From NCBI GenBank assembly GCA_937873655.1, contig CALMYQ010000125.1, forward strand, positions 56,506 to 120,505: 64,000 nt of DNA. The letters run 5' to 3'. Both the position numbers and the translations under genes were made by a program. The DNA is from an uncultured Lewinella sp. GTDB lineage: Bacteria > Bacteroidota > Bacteroidia > Chitinophagales > Saprospiraceae. Shown here one piece after another: positions 53,554 to 61,795 of this stretch; the first letter of the stretch is position 1; every line of letters begins with the position of its first letter. The notes under the pieces are model-generated. The model worked only from the letters and a program-made list of their open reading frames with translations. It did not search any database and was not told the origin of the DNA.

Positions 53554-53970
53554 ATGGATTCCCGAATTTTCAAATGCGCCTTCTTTTCAGCAATGCTGAC
53601 CCTTACCGCTATCTCCTGTCAGGATAATCCTTTTACCCAGGGAGAGCGATTGTACGATCATTTATGCGCCAATTGCCACATGGATACCGGAGAGGGGTTG
53701 CAGAATCTGATCCCGCCGCTGGCCGGTTCCGAATTCGTCCGGGACAATGTCAGCGGCGCTGCCTGCATCATCCGGTACGGCACATCGGATACCATCACCG
53801 TTGCCGGCCGGGTGTTTCAGCAACCGATGACCGGTAATCCGGACCTGACGGAGTTCGAGATCGCCAATCTGGTAAACTATATCCGCCAAGCCTGGGGAAA
53901 CGAATACGGGTTTGTCAAACTCGACGAGATCAAGGCAGGGCTTGAAGGCTGCCGGCCTGCATCTGAATAA
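53554..53970 (+). CDS. Class I c-type cytochrome lipoprotein
   Basis: The protein is 138 residues, with a likely lipoprotein signal ending LTAISC (lipid Cys22). One haem site is present: C38, C41, H42 (LCANCHMDTGEGLQNL), and Met in FQQPMTGNPDL could be the distal axial ligand. LTEFEIANLVNYIRQAW is the usual C-terminal helix of small cytochromes c. It transfers electrons, probably at the periplasmic or outer surface. Followed by the large T9SS adhesin gene on the same strand after 142 bases. Confidence 0.93.
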   Translation: MDSRIFKCAFFSAMLTLTAISCQDNPFTQGERLYDHLCANCHMDTGEGLQNLIPPLAGSEFVRDNVSGAACIIRYGTSDTITVAGRVFQQPMTGNPDLTEFEIANLVNYIRQAWGNEYGFVKLDEIKAGLEGCRPASE

Positions 53971-54112
53971 TCAAATTCGGTTAGACGGGCTTCGTGCAAC
54001 TATCCGGACGGATTTGTAAAAAAATGCTACCTTTCCGACCAATTTCCGGGCTTTAGCGCTATCTATCACGCTCAAATTCCTTTACTTTGGCCCAATTAAT
54101 CGAAACGATTTT

Positions 54113-57100
54113 ATGAAGCAGTTCTTTACCATTGTATTTTGTATGCTGACCCTGGGATTAGCAGCACAGGCGCCCGTAAACGATGATTGTTCCGGGCTGA
54201 TCGACCTGGGCGTTGCGCCGGCTTGCCCCGATGTTTTCTTTTCCAACGTGAACGCGACGGCCAGCAATATCGGTTTCGGCAATATTCCGCAGTGTTTCAA
54301 CGGCGGCGGCGTACAGAACGACGTCTGGTTCGCTTTCACGACCTCCGACACCATTTTCAACTATACGATCACAGTGACCGGCATGTCAGACGGAGTAACG
54401 CCGGCAATGGTAAATCCGCAGGTGGCCATCTACCGCGGGGATTGCGAACCCGACGGGCTTGCCGAGCTGGTCTGCGCTTCCGCCGACCTGGGCGAATCAA
54501 TCGTGGAACTGGACGTGGAGGAACTCACCCCGAACGTGATCTATTTCCTCCGGATAAATGACTATTCCGCCACCGGCACCCCCAACTGGGGCTCGTTTCA
54601 GGTGTGCGTGGATGAAACGCCCCCCGCCAACAATATCGACGAGGGCGGCTCTACGGCCTGCTCGGGCCTGCTTTACGACAGCGGGGGCCCCGACGCAGAC
54701 TACGGCCCCAATGAAGATTATACCTTCTCCATTTGCCCCAGCGAATTCAACCAGTGCATCAATTTTACGCTCGACTACTTCAATATCGAGGACGGTTCAT
54801 TCGACCAGTTGAACTTTTTTGACGGCCCCGAAGTGAACCCTGCTACCTTGCTTGCCTCCATCGGCGGCTTTAACCTTTCCGGCGGCGGCGCCGTTTGTTT
54901 CCAGGTTCAGGCCAGCAGCGGATGCCTTACGGTCCAGTTTGTTTCCGACGGCTCCATCCAGCTCGAAGGATTTGCCGGTTCATGGCAATGCTCCGCCTTC
55001 CCTTGCGAACCCTATGATCCGGTAGTGGTGGAGGAAGGCGCCTCCAATGAGCAGATCGAAAATTTTGTTTCCACCCCGCAAACCCTGGCGACCGTAACGA
55101 GCATTTCGTGCCCGCCTAACGCCTACGGCACTTTTGTGGCCGGTGATACCACCGACCTGGGATTGGACCGGGGCCTGCTCCTGACCACGGGTGACGTGAA
55201 TAACGCACCGGGCCGCAACAATTCCGGCAGCACCGGTTTGGACAACAATTTTCCCGGCGATCCGGACCTGGATTACCTTTCTACGCTTTTCGGGGCGGAA
55301 GTCGAGTCGTTTGACGCCTGCGTAGTGGAAATGGACGTATTTGCTGCTACCAATGAACTCACCTTCGAATACGTGTTCGGTTCGGAGGAATACACCGAAT
55401 TCGTGGGGTCCAATTTCAATGATATTTTTGCCTTTCTGGCCTCCGGTCCGGGAATTGCCGGAGACCCCAACATGAATAACCAGATCAATATCGCGGTTTT
55501 GCCGGATGGCGCTACGCCTGTGCAGATCAACAGCGTAAACAACATTGACAACTGGCAATACTACCGCAACAACGAACTGGGCCAAAGCCTGGAATACGAC
55601 GGTCTGACCTCCGATTACCTCGGCGCCAAGAAAAGCCTCACCGCCCGCGTACAGACCATTCCCTGCAATACCTACCACCTCAAACTGGCAATCGCCGACC
55701 GCAACGACGGCATCTACGATTCCGGGGTCTTTATTTCCGAAATCCGCGGCGGGACGCCCAAGCTGGAGGTGGTGTTCAATTCCGGGATCGATTACCTGAT
55801 CGAGGATTGCACCAACACGCCGGATGAACTGGTCGTGCGGCTCAACAGCGCCCTGGAAGATACCGTCACCTATAAGGTCAATATTTCCGGAACGGCGATA
55901 CTGGGTGTGGATTACGACCTGATCCTGCCGGATGCCATCACCTTCCTGCCGGGCCAAACGGAGTTCTCTTTCCCGATCACCCCGCTATCGGACCTGGAAG
56001 ACGAAGATATCGAAACCATCATCATCTCCCTGTCCAACGACTTCGGTTGCGGCGAGGTGACCTATACCACGCTGACCATTGAACTGCATGACGAACTCGT
56101 AGTGGACATCCTTGCCCAGGGTGATACCCTCCTGGTTTGCGCCGATAGCAGCCTGGTCGTTCAAGCCGAAGGCGCCGCTACCTATTTCTGGAGTCCTGCC
56201 GGCATTTTCAGCGACCCGACGAGCGATTCTCCGGCAGCTACCCCCGGTTTCAGCCGTTGGGTCAAGGTGGAGGGTTTTGTCGGCGCCGGCTGTACGGACG
56301 TGGATTCGGTGTTCCTGAAGGTCATAGACCCCATGATTGAAGTGGCGGCCCTGGATCCTACGGCCATCTGCCGGGGAGACTCCGTGCACCTGGTGGTCAC
56401 GGATAATGTCGGCCATTCCAACCTGACCTGGTTCCCGGCCGCCGGTCTGAGCGACCCGAACGGCGCTGAGGTGACGGCCAAGCCGCAGGATACCACGCTG
56501 TACATCGCTTCGGTTGAAGTGGCAGGATGCGTTGTTATGGACTCGGTGCTGATAGATGTCAACTTATTTGAATTCCCGGAGGTTGCGAATGATACAACGA
56601 TATGTCAGAACTACAGCGTACAGCTGGCCAGTCTGATCAGTCCGGAGGCCACTAATTATACCTGGACGCCGGCCATAGGCCTGGATAACGATACCATATC
56701 AGGGCCGCTGGCTACGCCGGACGCCACCACCACCTATACGCTGACGGCAGAAAGCGTTAACGGGGCCTGCAGCCAGACGGCCGATATCACCGTTCAGGTA
56801 TTGCCTGCCGATGTGAATATCACAGCCGCCGATACGGTCTTCCTCTGCCTGGGCGAAACCCTCAATCTGGACGCGGTGACCAGTACCGGCGTCGCGGATA
56901 ACCTCATCTGGTCGCCTGGCGACAGTACCTTGAGCGATACCCTCGGCCTGAATGTGATCGCTTCGCCAGAGGTGACCACCTGGTATTACGCCACCTTTAC
57001 CGTGGGCGCCTGCGTGGTCATGGACTCCGTGCTGGCCCGCGTTGACTCCCTGCCCGATCTGAGCCTGATGACGGACCCCATGAAGGATTTTTATTGCCAG

Positions 57101-58573
57101 GGCGACATTGTCAAGATCATTTCAGCCAATATTTACGAACCTTCCAATTTCCCGGATATCGAGCATAGCTGGACGGAGGGCCTCGGCTTTGAAACGCCGG
57201 ATTCTTTGGCCTTTATGGTCTTTACCGCGCAGGATACTTCCTATTACACAAGGATCACCATTAACAATGCCTGCCGGGATACCAACCGGATGCTGATCAA
57301 TGTGGTGGAACCCCAGACCCTGATACCGCATCCTTCGGATACCACCATTTGCGAAGGGCAAAACGTGCAGGTTATGCTGGAATTCGAGGGCCAGGGAGAG
57401 ATTTCCTGGGAACCCGAAGAGAATATCAGTTGCACGGATTGCCTTAACCCGGTGTTGAGTACCCCGATCCCGATGACCTATACGGTTAAGGCAAAAGAAG
57501 GGGAGTGCACGCAGGAGGCAACCGTTCAGGTGAATATCCGGCCCTTGCCTGTTTATGCGCTCAGTCCCGATGTCGAGATATGCGCCGGGGCGGGGACCCA
57601 GGTCCAGTTGAACAGCGCCACCGACGGGGTGAGCGATTACCAATGGTCTTCCTCGGCAGATCCTAACTTTACTTCCGACGTTGACCTGCTGACGGTCAGT
57701 CCGGACCAGACCACGACCTTCACGCTCACGGCGACCAATGAATGCGGTTCGGTCGGCGGGCCGGTCAAGGTTACCGTGGTCCCGCAATCGTTTATTTCCC
57801 TGGATGACGCCTCGATTTGTCTCGGCAATTCCATTACCCTTGTAGCAGAGGGATCGGCGCCGGACGGGGTATCTGAAGTCTTCAGTTGGACCGTAAATGG
57901 TCAGCCGGCAGGTGACGGGAAGAATACCCTGACCATCAACCCGGAGGAAACTTCGCAGGTCACTATCAATTATGTTTACGGCGACAACTGCGGAAATGAC
58001 AGCAAAACAGTGACACTAACGGTATTTGACAACAATTTCCCGGTAGAATTAACGTCCAATCCGGTCGATACGGTTTATTCCGGGGAAGAATTGACGCTGA
58101 CGGCTAACGTCACCCTTGCCGGCCAACAGGCCAATAATTATTCCTGGAGCGGCCAGGGGGTAGACGGCCAGACGACAAGCACCAACCAGATCTCCACCAC
58201 CCAGCGGACTGACCAGGTCGAGAACCTGTCTTATCAGGTTCAGGTGACGACTGATCAGGGATGCATGGGTGAGGGTACCGTTTTTGTGGTCCTGGTGCCG
58301 AATATTGCAAAAGTGCCCAACGTCTTCACGCCGAACGGCGACGAGGTCAACGATGTTTTCAGGGTGTATTACAACGCCAGGGAATTCGGGATCCGCCAAT
58401 TCCGGATCTACAATCGTTGGGGGCAGCTGGTCTACGACGGCAAAGATAACAACGGCTGGGACGGAACTTACAAGGGCCAGCCGGCGGTTTCCGATGTGTA
58501 TATTTACCAGATCGCTTATGAGATCGGCGGCGAGGTGAAGACGGTGAAGGGGGATGTGACCTTGCTGCGATGA
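54113..58573 (+). CDS. T9SS-secreted multidomain surface adhesin-like protein
   Basis: The protein is 1486 residues with a signal peptide (MKQFFTIVFCMLTLGLAAQA). In order: an Ig-like N-terminal domain (about 24-170), a CUB domain (about 180-295; CSGLLYDSGGPDADYGPNED), a choice-of-anchor L domain (about 300-560; YVFGSEEYTEFVGSNFNDIF), a Calx-beta-like domain (to about 655), about eight PKD/Ig-like segments with repeated TTTYTLTA-type strands, and a type B T9SS sorting domain at the end (KVPNVFTPNGDEVNDVFRV). Choice-of-anchor L is shared with the SprB-repeat gene. Probably exported and cell-surface bound. The cytochrome gene follows by 19 bases and is likely cotranscribed. Confidence 0.92.
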   Translation: MKQFFTIVFCMLTLGLAAQAPVNDDCSGLIDLGVAPACPDVFFSNVNATASNIGFGNIPQCFNGGGVQNDVWFAFTTSDTIFNYTITVTGMSDGVTPAMVNPQVAIYRGDCEPDGLAELVCASADLGESIVELDVEELTPNVIYFLRINDYSATGTPNWGSFQVCVDETPPANNIDEGGSTACSGLLYDSGGPDADYGPNEDYTFSICPSEFNQCINFTLDYFNIEDGSFDQLNFFDGPEVNPATLLASIGGFNLSGGGAVCFQVQASSGCLTVQFVSDGSIQLEGFAGSWQCSAFPCEPYDPVVVEEGASNEQIENFVSTPQTLATVTSISCPPNAYGTFVAGDTTDLGLDRGLLLTTGDVNNAPGRNNSGSTGLDNNFPGDPDLDYLSTLFGAEVESFDACVVEMDVFAATNELTFEYVFGSEEYTEFVGSNFNDIFAFLASGPGIAGDPNMNNQINIAVLPDGATPVQINSVNNIDNWQYYRNNELGQSLEYDGLTSDYLGAKKSLTARVQTIPCNTYHLKLAIADRNDGIYDSGVFISEIRGGTPKLEVVFNSGIDYLIEDCTNTPDELVVRLNSALEDTVTYKVNISGTAILGVDYDLILPDAITFLPGQTEFSFPITPLSDLEDEDIETIIISLSNDFGCGEVTYTTLTIELHDELVVDILAQGDTLLVCADSSLVVQAEGAATYFWSPAGIFSDPTSDSPAATPGFSRWVKVEGFVGAGCTDVDSVFLKVIDPMIEVAALDPTAICRGDSVHLVVTDNVGHSNLTWFPAAGLSDPNGAEVTAKPQDTTLYIASVEVAGCVVMDSVLIDVNLFEFPEVANDTTICQNYSVQLASLISPEATNYTWTPAIGLDNDTISGPLATPDATTTYTLTAESVNGACSQTADITVQVLPADVNITAADTVFLCLGETLNLDAVTSTGVADNLIWSPGDSTLSDTLGLNVIASPEVTTWYYATFTVGACVVMDSVLARVDSLPDLSLMTDPMKDFYCQGDIVKIISANIYEPSNFPDIEHSWTEGLGFETPDSLAFMVFTAQDTSYYTRITINNACRDTNRMLINVVEPQTLIPHPSDTTICEGQNVQVMLEFEGQGEISWEPEENISCTDCLNPVLSTPIPMTYTVKAKEGECTQEATVQVNIRPLPVYALSPDVEICAGAGTQVQLNSATDGVSDYQWSSSADPNFTSDVDLLTVSPDQTTTFTLTATNECGSVGGPVKVTVVPQSFISLDDASICLGNSITLVAEGSAPDGVSEVFSWTVNGQPAGDGKNTLTINPEETSQVTINYVYGDNCGNDSKTVTLTVFDNNFPVELTSNPVDTVYSGEELTLTANVTLAGQQANNYSWSGQGVDGQTTSTNQISTTQRTDQVENLSYQVQVTTDQGCMGEGTVFVVLVPNIAKVPNVFTPNGDEVNDVFRVYYNAREFGIRQFRIYNRWGQLVYDGKDNNGWDGTYKGQPAVSDVYIYQIAYEIGGEVKTVKGDVTLLR

Positions 58574-58592
58574 TCCACAGGCGCGAAACACT

Positions 58593-60017
58593 ATGAAGAG
58601 TTTGAAACATAAATTATCCGGGTTGACCACGATTAGCCTGATCGCAGCCGTGCTTTTGCTCCTGACCTGCAAGAATGAGGGGCCTGTTGTCCCCATTGAA
58701 CCCGAATTGCCTGCCGGAACAACACCCATTGCGGCCTCTCCGCAAAGGACAGGCGATCCGCAGGCCGGTTACGATTACCTGGTTTCAGGGAATTATATCC
58801 GAAGCGGCATTCCATACTCCGTTTTTGTCAATACGTTCGGGAAAGACACCAGGAACGAACTCGGCAGGAGCGGCGACAATGCTGAGATCAATTACGAGTT
58901 CACGGCTGTAGATGCCCCGAACGGCGTCCGGGTGGTGGCGCCGAACTGCCTTCAATGCCATGCCCAATACCTGAACGGTGCATTGGTGGTCGGCCTGGGC
59001 AACAGCACTTACGATTTTACCACCGACCAATCCCAGAATGCCTCGCTTCTGGAAACCGTGATCAAAGCCTTTTACGGCAGTTCATCCCCGCAATGGGAGG
59101 CCGCCAAAAATTTTACGCGTGCGGTTAAAGCCACCGGTCCATACCTGGTGACCAAGGTACGGGGTGTGAATCCGGCAGACAAGCTGGCTGCTGTCCTCGC
59201 CGCTCATCGCAATGTTTCGGACCTGTCCTGGTACGATGATCCTCAGATCACCTTACCGGCAGAGGTGGTCCCGTCGGACGTACCCGCCTGGTGGCTGCTG
59301 AAAAAGAAGAACGCCATGTTCTACAACGCGGCCGGCAGAAAGGATTTTGCCCGGTTCATGATGGCGTCCAACCTGCTGACGGTTACGGATTCCACGGAAG
59401 CCAGGGATGTGGACAATCATTTCGATGATGTGCTCGCCTATATCCTGACCCTGGAGCCGCCCGCCTATCCCGGCGCACTGGATCAGGCCCAGGTTGAAAA
59501 AGGGCGGGTTATCTTCAAGGAGAATTGCGAATCCTGCCACGGAACATACGGCGCGGAAGCCACTTATCCCAACCTGCTGGTCTCTCTGGACAGGGTAGGG
59601 ACCGACCCTCAACTGGCTCAGGCCAATTTTGCTTATCCCGAATTTGTCGATTGGTATAACCGAAGCTGGTTCAGCAAGAATCCGAACGCCGCCAGGCTCG
59701 AGCCGGGCGACGGATATATCGCCCCGCCGCTCGACGGGATCTGGGCTACTGCCCCGTACCTGCATAACGGTTCGGTGCCCACGCTGGAAGACCTGCTGAA
59801 CAGCCCGGGGCGGCCAAAATACTGGAAGCGTTCATTCGATACCAGCGATTACGATCAGCAGAAAGCGGGGTGGAATTATTCGGTGGAAACGTCGGGCGGA
59901 AGCACATCCGTGTACGATACCACGCTGCCCGGATACGGCAATCAGGGGCATACATTCGGAGATTTTTTGAATGAAAGTGATCGCGCTGCCCTGGTGGAAT
60001 ACCTGAAATCCTTATAA
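58593..60017 (+). CDS. Two-haem c-type cytochrome lipoprotein
   Basis: The protein is 474 residues, with a lipoprotein signal ending AAVLLLLTC. Two haem-attachment sites: CLQCH (C119, C122, H123) and CESCH (C312, C315, H316). The C-terminal ATAPYLHNGSVPTLEDLL resembles the MauG/di-haem peroxidase superfamily, but the overall length and lack of typical peroxidase motifs leave its reaction open. It lies 19 bases after the T9SS adhesin gene, which suggests co-expression at the surface. Convergent with the metallophosphoesterase gene. Confidence 0.9.
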   Translation: MKSLKHKLSGLTTISLIAAVLLLLTCKNEGPVVPIEPELPAGTTPIAASPQRTGDPQAGYDYLVSGNYIRSGIPYSVFVNTFGKDTRNELGRSGDNAEINYEFTAVDAPNGVRVVAPNCLQCHAQYLNGALVVGLGNSTYDFTTDQSQNASLLETVIKAFYGSSSPQWEAAKNFTRAVKATGPYLVTKVRGVNPADKLAAVLAAHRNVSDLSWYDDPQITLPAEVVPSDVPAWWLLKKKNAMFYNAAGRKDFARFMMASNLLTVTDSTEARDVDNHFDDVLAYILTLEPPAYPGALDQAQVEKGRVIFKENCESCHGTYGAEATYPNLLVSLDRVGTDPQLAQANFAYPEFVDWYNRSWFSKNPNAARLEPGDGYIAPPLDGIWATAPYLHNGSVPTLEDLLNSPGRPKYWKRSFDTSDYDQQKAGWNYSVETSGGSTSVYDTTLPGYGNQGHTFGDFLNESDRAALVEYLKSL

Positions 60018-60025
60018 TTTTCCTG

Positions 60026-60532
60026 TCAACCGATCGCTCCTCTTTTTCCCAGCTCAATCACTTCGAGTTGGCCGATCTTACCGGCTTCGACCTGGAATCG
60101 CACAATGGTTTTCATGTGGTGGAACCCGTGGTTACCCGCCGCACCCGGGTTGATGTGCAGGCATCCGAATTGTTTGTCGGGCATGACCTTGAGGATATGG
60201 GAATGTCCGCAGATGAATAATCCCGGCGGGTTGACCTGCATGATTTCCCGGACCCGTTGGTTGTACCGGCCAGGGTAACCGCCGATATGGGTGATCCAGA
60301 CATCAAGCCCTTCGCAGTCGAACCGGAGATCCAGCGGGAATTGCCGCCGGGCCAGCTGGTCGTCGATGTTGCCGTAAACCGCCTTCAGCGGCTTGAAGGC
60401 TGCCAGCTGGTCCGCTACCGACAGGTCACCGATGTCGCCGGCGTGCCAGATCTCGTCCACCGGTTCAAAATATTGGAAGACATGGGGATCGAGGTAACTG
60501 TGGGTATCTGATATCAATCCGATTTTTTTCAT
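60026..60532 (-). CDS. YfcE-like metallophosphoesterase
   Basis: The protein is 168 residues. It shows all calcineurin-like motifs in order: GLISDTHSYLDP (DxH), WHAGDIGDLS (GDxxD), VYGNIDD (GNxD) and CGHSHIL (GHxH), which hold two metals. The family hydrolyses phosphodiesters, with weak evidence on substrate. Its ATG overlaps the stop of the upstream reductase by four bases (ATGA), so the two are translated together. Confidence 0.95.
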   Translation of the reverse strand: MKKIGLISDTHSYLDPHVFQYFEPVDEIWHAGDIGDLSVADQLAAFKPLKAVYGNIDDQLARRQFPLDLRFDCEGLDVWITHIGGYPGRYNQRVREIMQVNPPGLFICGHSHILKVMPDKQFGCLHINPGAAGNHGFHHMKTIVRFQVEAGKIGQLEVIELGKRGAIG

Positions 60533-61497
60533 TGCTTGGGGTCTATTATGATCTTACCGAATTGATCGCTTTGTTGCATTCTTTCAAAAGCCTCATTGAT
60601 CCCGGAAAGCGGAAAGACGGAATCTACCACGGGTTGCAACTGATGTTCGGCCACAAAATCCAGCATTTGACCGAATTCCTGATCCGTTCCCATTGTGGTG
60701 CCGCATATGGTGATCTGTTTCCAGAATATGGACTGCGGCAGGAATTTGGGCACGGCGCCCAGCGTACCGCCGTAGGTTACGATCCTGGCCCCAGGGTTGG
60801 CAATTTTGATAAGCTGGTTAAATCCGGGGCCGCCGGCGCTGTCGATGATCAGGTCAAATCCGCCGGATGCTGTTTTCAGGTCTTCATGCCAGTTCTCCTC
60901 TCGGTAATCGGCCCCGCCGGCTGCCCCCATGGCCGTGGCCTTATCCAGTTTTTCCGCGGACCCGGATGTGACGTATACGGCGGCTCCGGCTGCTACCGCA
61001 AATTGCATGGCGGTAAGGGCCACGCCGCCGCCGATCCCTGTGACCAGTACTTTATGGTCATTTTTTAGGCCTCCTTTTGTGAAAAGCGCCCGGTAGGCGG
61101 TGAGTCCGCCCAATGGTAATGCGGCGGCTTCGTACCAGTTGAGGTGAGCAGGCTTGGGGTACAGCCGGTCGGCATTGACCAATATTTTTTCAGCAAGGGT
61201 CCCGTTGTCAGGCATGCCGAGGATGGTGTAGTTTTTGGATTGAAAGGCCGGATTGTTGCCCCAATGCTGATTGGGGTTGATGATGACCTCGCGCCCGTTG
61301 TGCAGGCCTGCGCCGTCAGAACCCAGGATGATGGGCGTGATGATCCTGGGATAAAGTCCTTTGGTGATGAAATAATCGCGCCGGTTCAGCGCTGCGGCCC
61401 TTAGGGTTACCACTGTCCGGCCTGCTGATGGGATCGGGTCGGGCAGGTCGGTCAGCGATAAGGGGTGATCCTGTTGGGTGAAAAGAGCGGCTTTCAT
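60529..61497 (-). CDS. Zinc-binding-dehydrogenase-family (MDR) quinone-reductase-like oxidoreductase
   Basis: The protein is 322 residues from the ATG at 61497 (MKAALFTQQDHPLSLTDLPD), the usual MDR start. GroES-like N-terminal fold, then the Rossmann NAD(P) site KVLVTGIGGGVALTAMQFAV and the following VYVTSGSAEKLDKATAMGA. It lacks the cysteine-rich structural zinc lobe of true alcohol dehydrogenases, fitting the quinone-reductase branch. Probably cytoplasmic. Four-base overlap with the metallophosphoesterase gene. The 298-base upstream region before the RHS gene has small hairpins but no clear promoter. Confidence 0.92.
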   Translation of the reverse strand: MKAALFTQQDHPLSLTDLPDPIPSAGRTVVTLRAAALNRRDYFITKGLYPRIITPIILGSDGAGLHNGREVIINPNQHWGNNPAFQSKNYTILGMPDNGTLAEKILVNADRLYPKPAHLNWYEAAALPLGGLTAYRALFTKGGLKNDHKVLVTGIGGGVALTAMQFAVAAGAAVYVTSGSAEKLDKATAMGAAGGADYREENWHEDLKTASGGFDLIIDSAGGPGFNQLIKIANPGARIVTYGGTLGAVPKFLPQSIFWKQITICGTTMGTDQEFGQMLDFVAEHQLQPVVDSVFPLSGINEAFERMQQSDQFGKIIIDPKQ

Positions 61498-61795
61498 GGA
61501 AGTTTCGACTCGTTTTGGTGTAAAATTATAGATTCTGGCGGTTAAATTTGAGAAAATACCCAAAACGATATTTTTTAAATCGCTGGATAATATTGATAAA
61601 AATGATACGTTTTTAACTCGTGTCATTTCTCCAAAATCACTCCGACAAGTAGGCTTGGGTTTCAAGCCAGTACTCACCCAACAGGATAATCACTAAAAGG
61701 TAAGGACCTGCAAGGCATTTAAGCCTTTTGGAAATAAAATTGAATTGCAGCCCCGGCTGCTCGTCTCTGTAAACCATACTTTAGCCCTGTTTTGT

